DNA of 64,000 nt. It comes from Prunella strophiata. Taxonomy: Eukaryota > Chordata > Aves > Passeriformes > Prunellidae. Positions 61,963 through 64,000 of the stretch are shown here, piece after piece (the first letter of the stretch is position 1; each line of letters opens with the position of its first letter). Location of the stretch: positions 2,928,191-2,992,190 of the forward strand of contig JAZBQD010000014.1 of NCBI GenBank assembly GCA_036583965.1, read 5' to 3'. Below the pieces are notes generated by a model that made no database searches, had not been told where the DNA came from, and worked only from the letters and a program-made list of their open reading frames with translations. The translations under genes were made by a program, and so were the position numbers.

Positions 61963-62720
61963 TGTGCTGGTTTGAAAGTAAACCAGTGTCTTGGGTGATT
62001 TTATTATTATATTCTATTCCCTGACTGTCTGTTTTATACTCAAAATGGTTGCTGTACCTTTAAGGTGGGTCTGGTGGGGGGTGGGAGGGTGAGCCCCTCT
62101 TCCATGGGCTTTTTCAAAGCATCACTCCCCAGGCATCTGTGGTGCTGTGCAGACTTTCCTTTTTTGCTTAGCTTGGTTTCTGTTAGCTTAGGCAAGAAGG
62201 TTTTTCTCCTTTCCCTGGCCTTGGAGAGGCTGTGGCAGTGATCACTTGGTAGCCTTCTTCAAAGTGAACTGTACAGTTTGGTTTTGGTCTGGGATCAGGG
62301 AGAACGACCAGTGGGAGAAGAACTGGCCAGAGACTGGTGGGAAGGCTGCTCCATCTGACCTCAGAACAGCAGAACCAGCAAGAGAAGGGACACCAAATCC
62401 ACCTGCTTCATCTGCTGTGAAGAGGAGAACCAACATCAGAGATTCACCAGGTTACCCATCTGCTTTTGTTCAAGCTTCTGCATGAACCCCTTGGTTTTTA
62501 AGGCTTTTTTTCCTTGAGACAAGGAAAAAAAAACCCAAAAACTTTTTGCTACCATGTTGCCAGCTGTTGTGGGTTTTTTTCTTTCTGTGGAATTTTGGAT
62601 GTTTTGTTCTGTTGGTGGGGGTGGAGGGTACTAAGGGCTGACAGTTCAGTGTCTAGCATTTATTCACCCCTTTTTTCTGTGCCATGTGGGCACTCCATTT
62701 GTCAATAAAAGGGTTTGAGT
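61963..62720 (+). mobile_element. Large LTR, plus orientation
   Basis: It starts TGTGCTGGTTTGAAAG and carries AATAAA at about 62704 (gtcaataaaagggtttgagt), typical of an LTR. The first twenty-odd bases equal the inverted end of the KIN LTR, so the two families share terminal sequence. The right end is near 62740 and I could not fix it. A gamma-like pol remnant follows within 350 bases. Confidence 0.6.
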
Positions 62721-63059
62721 CCCCAGGACTGAATCAATGTGCAGATTGCAGGCAGTTTGGTCATTGGAAACAGGAATGAACCCAGAGGCAGATGGGGACA
62801 GAGGGAACAGATCCTACCCCTACATCAGGAATGAAGTGGACCAGGGCTATCTGAATCTTTGGTTACAATAGTGCTGGGGAAGTGGAAAATTGACTTTTTA
62901 ATAGTCACTCTGCCTACTTACTTGGTATTAAGTACAATCCAGGGAAAATTAAGCCAAGAAACTGCAAATGTTGGTGCAACAGGAAAAGTGGAAAAATAAA
63001 CATTCTTTAACCCCATTAAATTCAGAAAACAGTGGATAAAACACTGATTTTTATATATT

Positions 63060-63830
63060 TATATATCTTCCTCTTTTAGGAAGAGACCTGTTAAGTAAAT
63101 TGGAGGCTCAGATTGTGTTTAAAGATGAAGAAATACACTTATTGGTACCTGAGACTAAAGCCATCACGGGAAGGACTTTTATGTTGCAGGGAACACCAGA
63201 AGCAGACAATTGTGGAGGAATACCCAGAAGCAGTAGCAAATGCAGTAACATTCCTGTTTTGAGCCAGTGGAACTCCAGGCTATTCCCAGCTCAGCCTGTA
63301 AGTGTTACCCTAAAAACTGGATCAAGACTGGTAAGGCAGAAATCACATCCTTTAAAATTAGGGAAATCAAGAGCCTAATTGAAAACTTCAGGGAAAATCA
63401 CTAGTGGTTTAAAGTGATAGATTTGAAGGATGCCTTTTTTTGTATCTCTTGATCAACAAAGTCAGGGCATTTTTGCCTTTGAATGGGAAAATCCCCAAAC
63501 TGGTCAGAAGACTCAGCTTACCTGGACTGTTTTACTGCAAAGATATAAAACAGTCCAAGGAGTTTTGGGAACCAACTGGCAAAAGAATTAGAGGTCTGGA
63601 AAAAAGAGAACCCAGAAAGATTGGTTCTGCAGTACGCTGATGACATCTTAGTGGCAACTGAAACTAATGAAATGTGTGTGGAATTGACTGTGAGTGCTCT
63701 AAATTTCCTAGGTGAAGAAGGCTACCAAGTACCTCAGGAAAAAGCTTAAATCATGAGGCAGTAAGTTACCTACCTAGGATTTGAAGATGGACAAATACAA
63801 CCCTACCTAATAGCAATAAATAAAAACCTA
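63060..63830 (+). pseudogene. Class I (gamma-like) ERV pol remnant: protease end and reverse transcriptase
   Basis: Fragments in shifting frames match class I pol in order: the protease-RT junction (LLSKLEAQIVF, QPVSVTLKTGSR), the first RT active-site block (DLKDAFFCIS), the FAFEWENPQTG region, then the YADD catalytic box inside LQYADDILVATE. These are followed by NFLGEEGY. Several stops and frameshifts interrupt the frame (for example around 63378 and 63640), so no functional enzyme can be made. Confidence 0.85.
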
Positions 63831-63859
63831 CAGGAATTGCTGAAGCGTAACACGGAGCA

Positions 63860-64000
63860 CCCCTTTGGGGTTTGCTGTACATAAAATACAACCAGGTGAG
63901 AAAGTGCTTATAAAAGCTTGGAGGGAGGTTCCCCTCTCCCCTCACTGGGAAGGTCCTTTTCTTGTCCTTTTCACCACAGACACAGCAATTCAAACAGCAG
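63860..64000 (+). pseudogene. Class I ERV integrase C-terminal fragment
   Basis: About 40 codons resembling the end of gammaretroviral integrase (IQPGEKVLIKAWRE, then LSPHWEGPFLVL and TTDTAIQ). It follows the RT fragment almost directly, so RNase H and most of integrase have been deleted. It continues past the right edge. Confidence 0.7.

Overview
This is bird DNA, most likely from a songbird. The evidence is many short CR1 LINE tails, class I, II and ERVL-like endogenous retrovirus (ERV) pieces with LTR types I associate with passerines, and the SLCO1A2-IAPP gene pair in its vertebrate order. By synteny I expect chicken chromosome 1 / passerine 1A, but I did not test this. The genes are split by introns and the spacers are AT-rich. 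Nothing bacterial or phage-like is present.

Left part (1-24 kb): four 5' coding exons of the organic-anion transporter SLCO1A2 lie on the minus strand (1576-5510) and run off the left edge. A 100-bp tandem repeat sits in the next intron. IAPP (amylin) is head-to-head with it on the plus strand: a TATA promoter and non-coding exon 1 near 19.7-19.84 kb, the signal-peptide exon at 20.24 kb, the hormone exon at 23.25 kb, and a poly(A) signal at 23.66 kb. Two unassigned phase-compatible minus-strand exon-like ORFs (15.8 and 13.0 kb) lie between the two genes.

Middle (24-45 kb): a gene-poor spacer with scattered CR1 tails, ending in a CpG-rich region that holds a ~2-kb, ~50-copy minisatellite made of 36/39/42-bp units (42.77-44.75 kb).

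Right part (45-64 kb): an ERV graveyard carrying three minus-strand intronless copies of host genes: KIN (KIN17; full-length intact ORF), PPIL4 (cyclophilin and RRM domains intact, one frameshift, poly(A) tail) and RNF113A (two frameshifts, poly(A) tail). Each lies directly downstream of, and in the same orientation as, a related ERVL-type LTR. All three parent proteins are known spliceosome-associated factors. Retrocopies are rare in birds because CR1 does not readily copy ordinary mRNAs. Three LTR-headed copies in 14 kb is therefore the most unusual thing in the window, and LTR-mediated retroposition (template switching during reverse transcription) is the best explanation I can offer. The same region contains a class II ERV with a recognisable LTR, primer-binding site and reverse-transcriptase fragment, a class II integrase fragment, and a class I (gamma-like) pol with an internal deletion.
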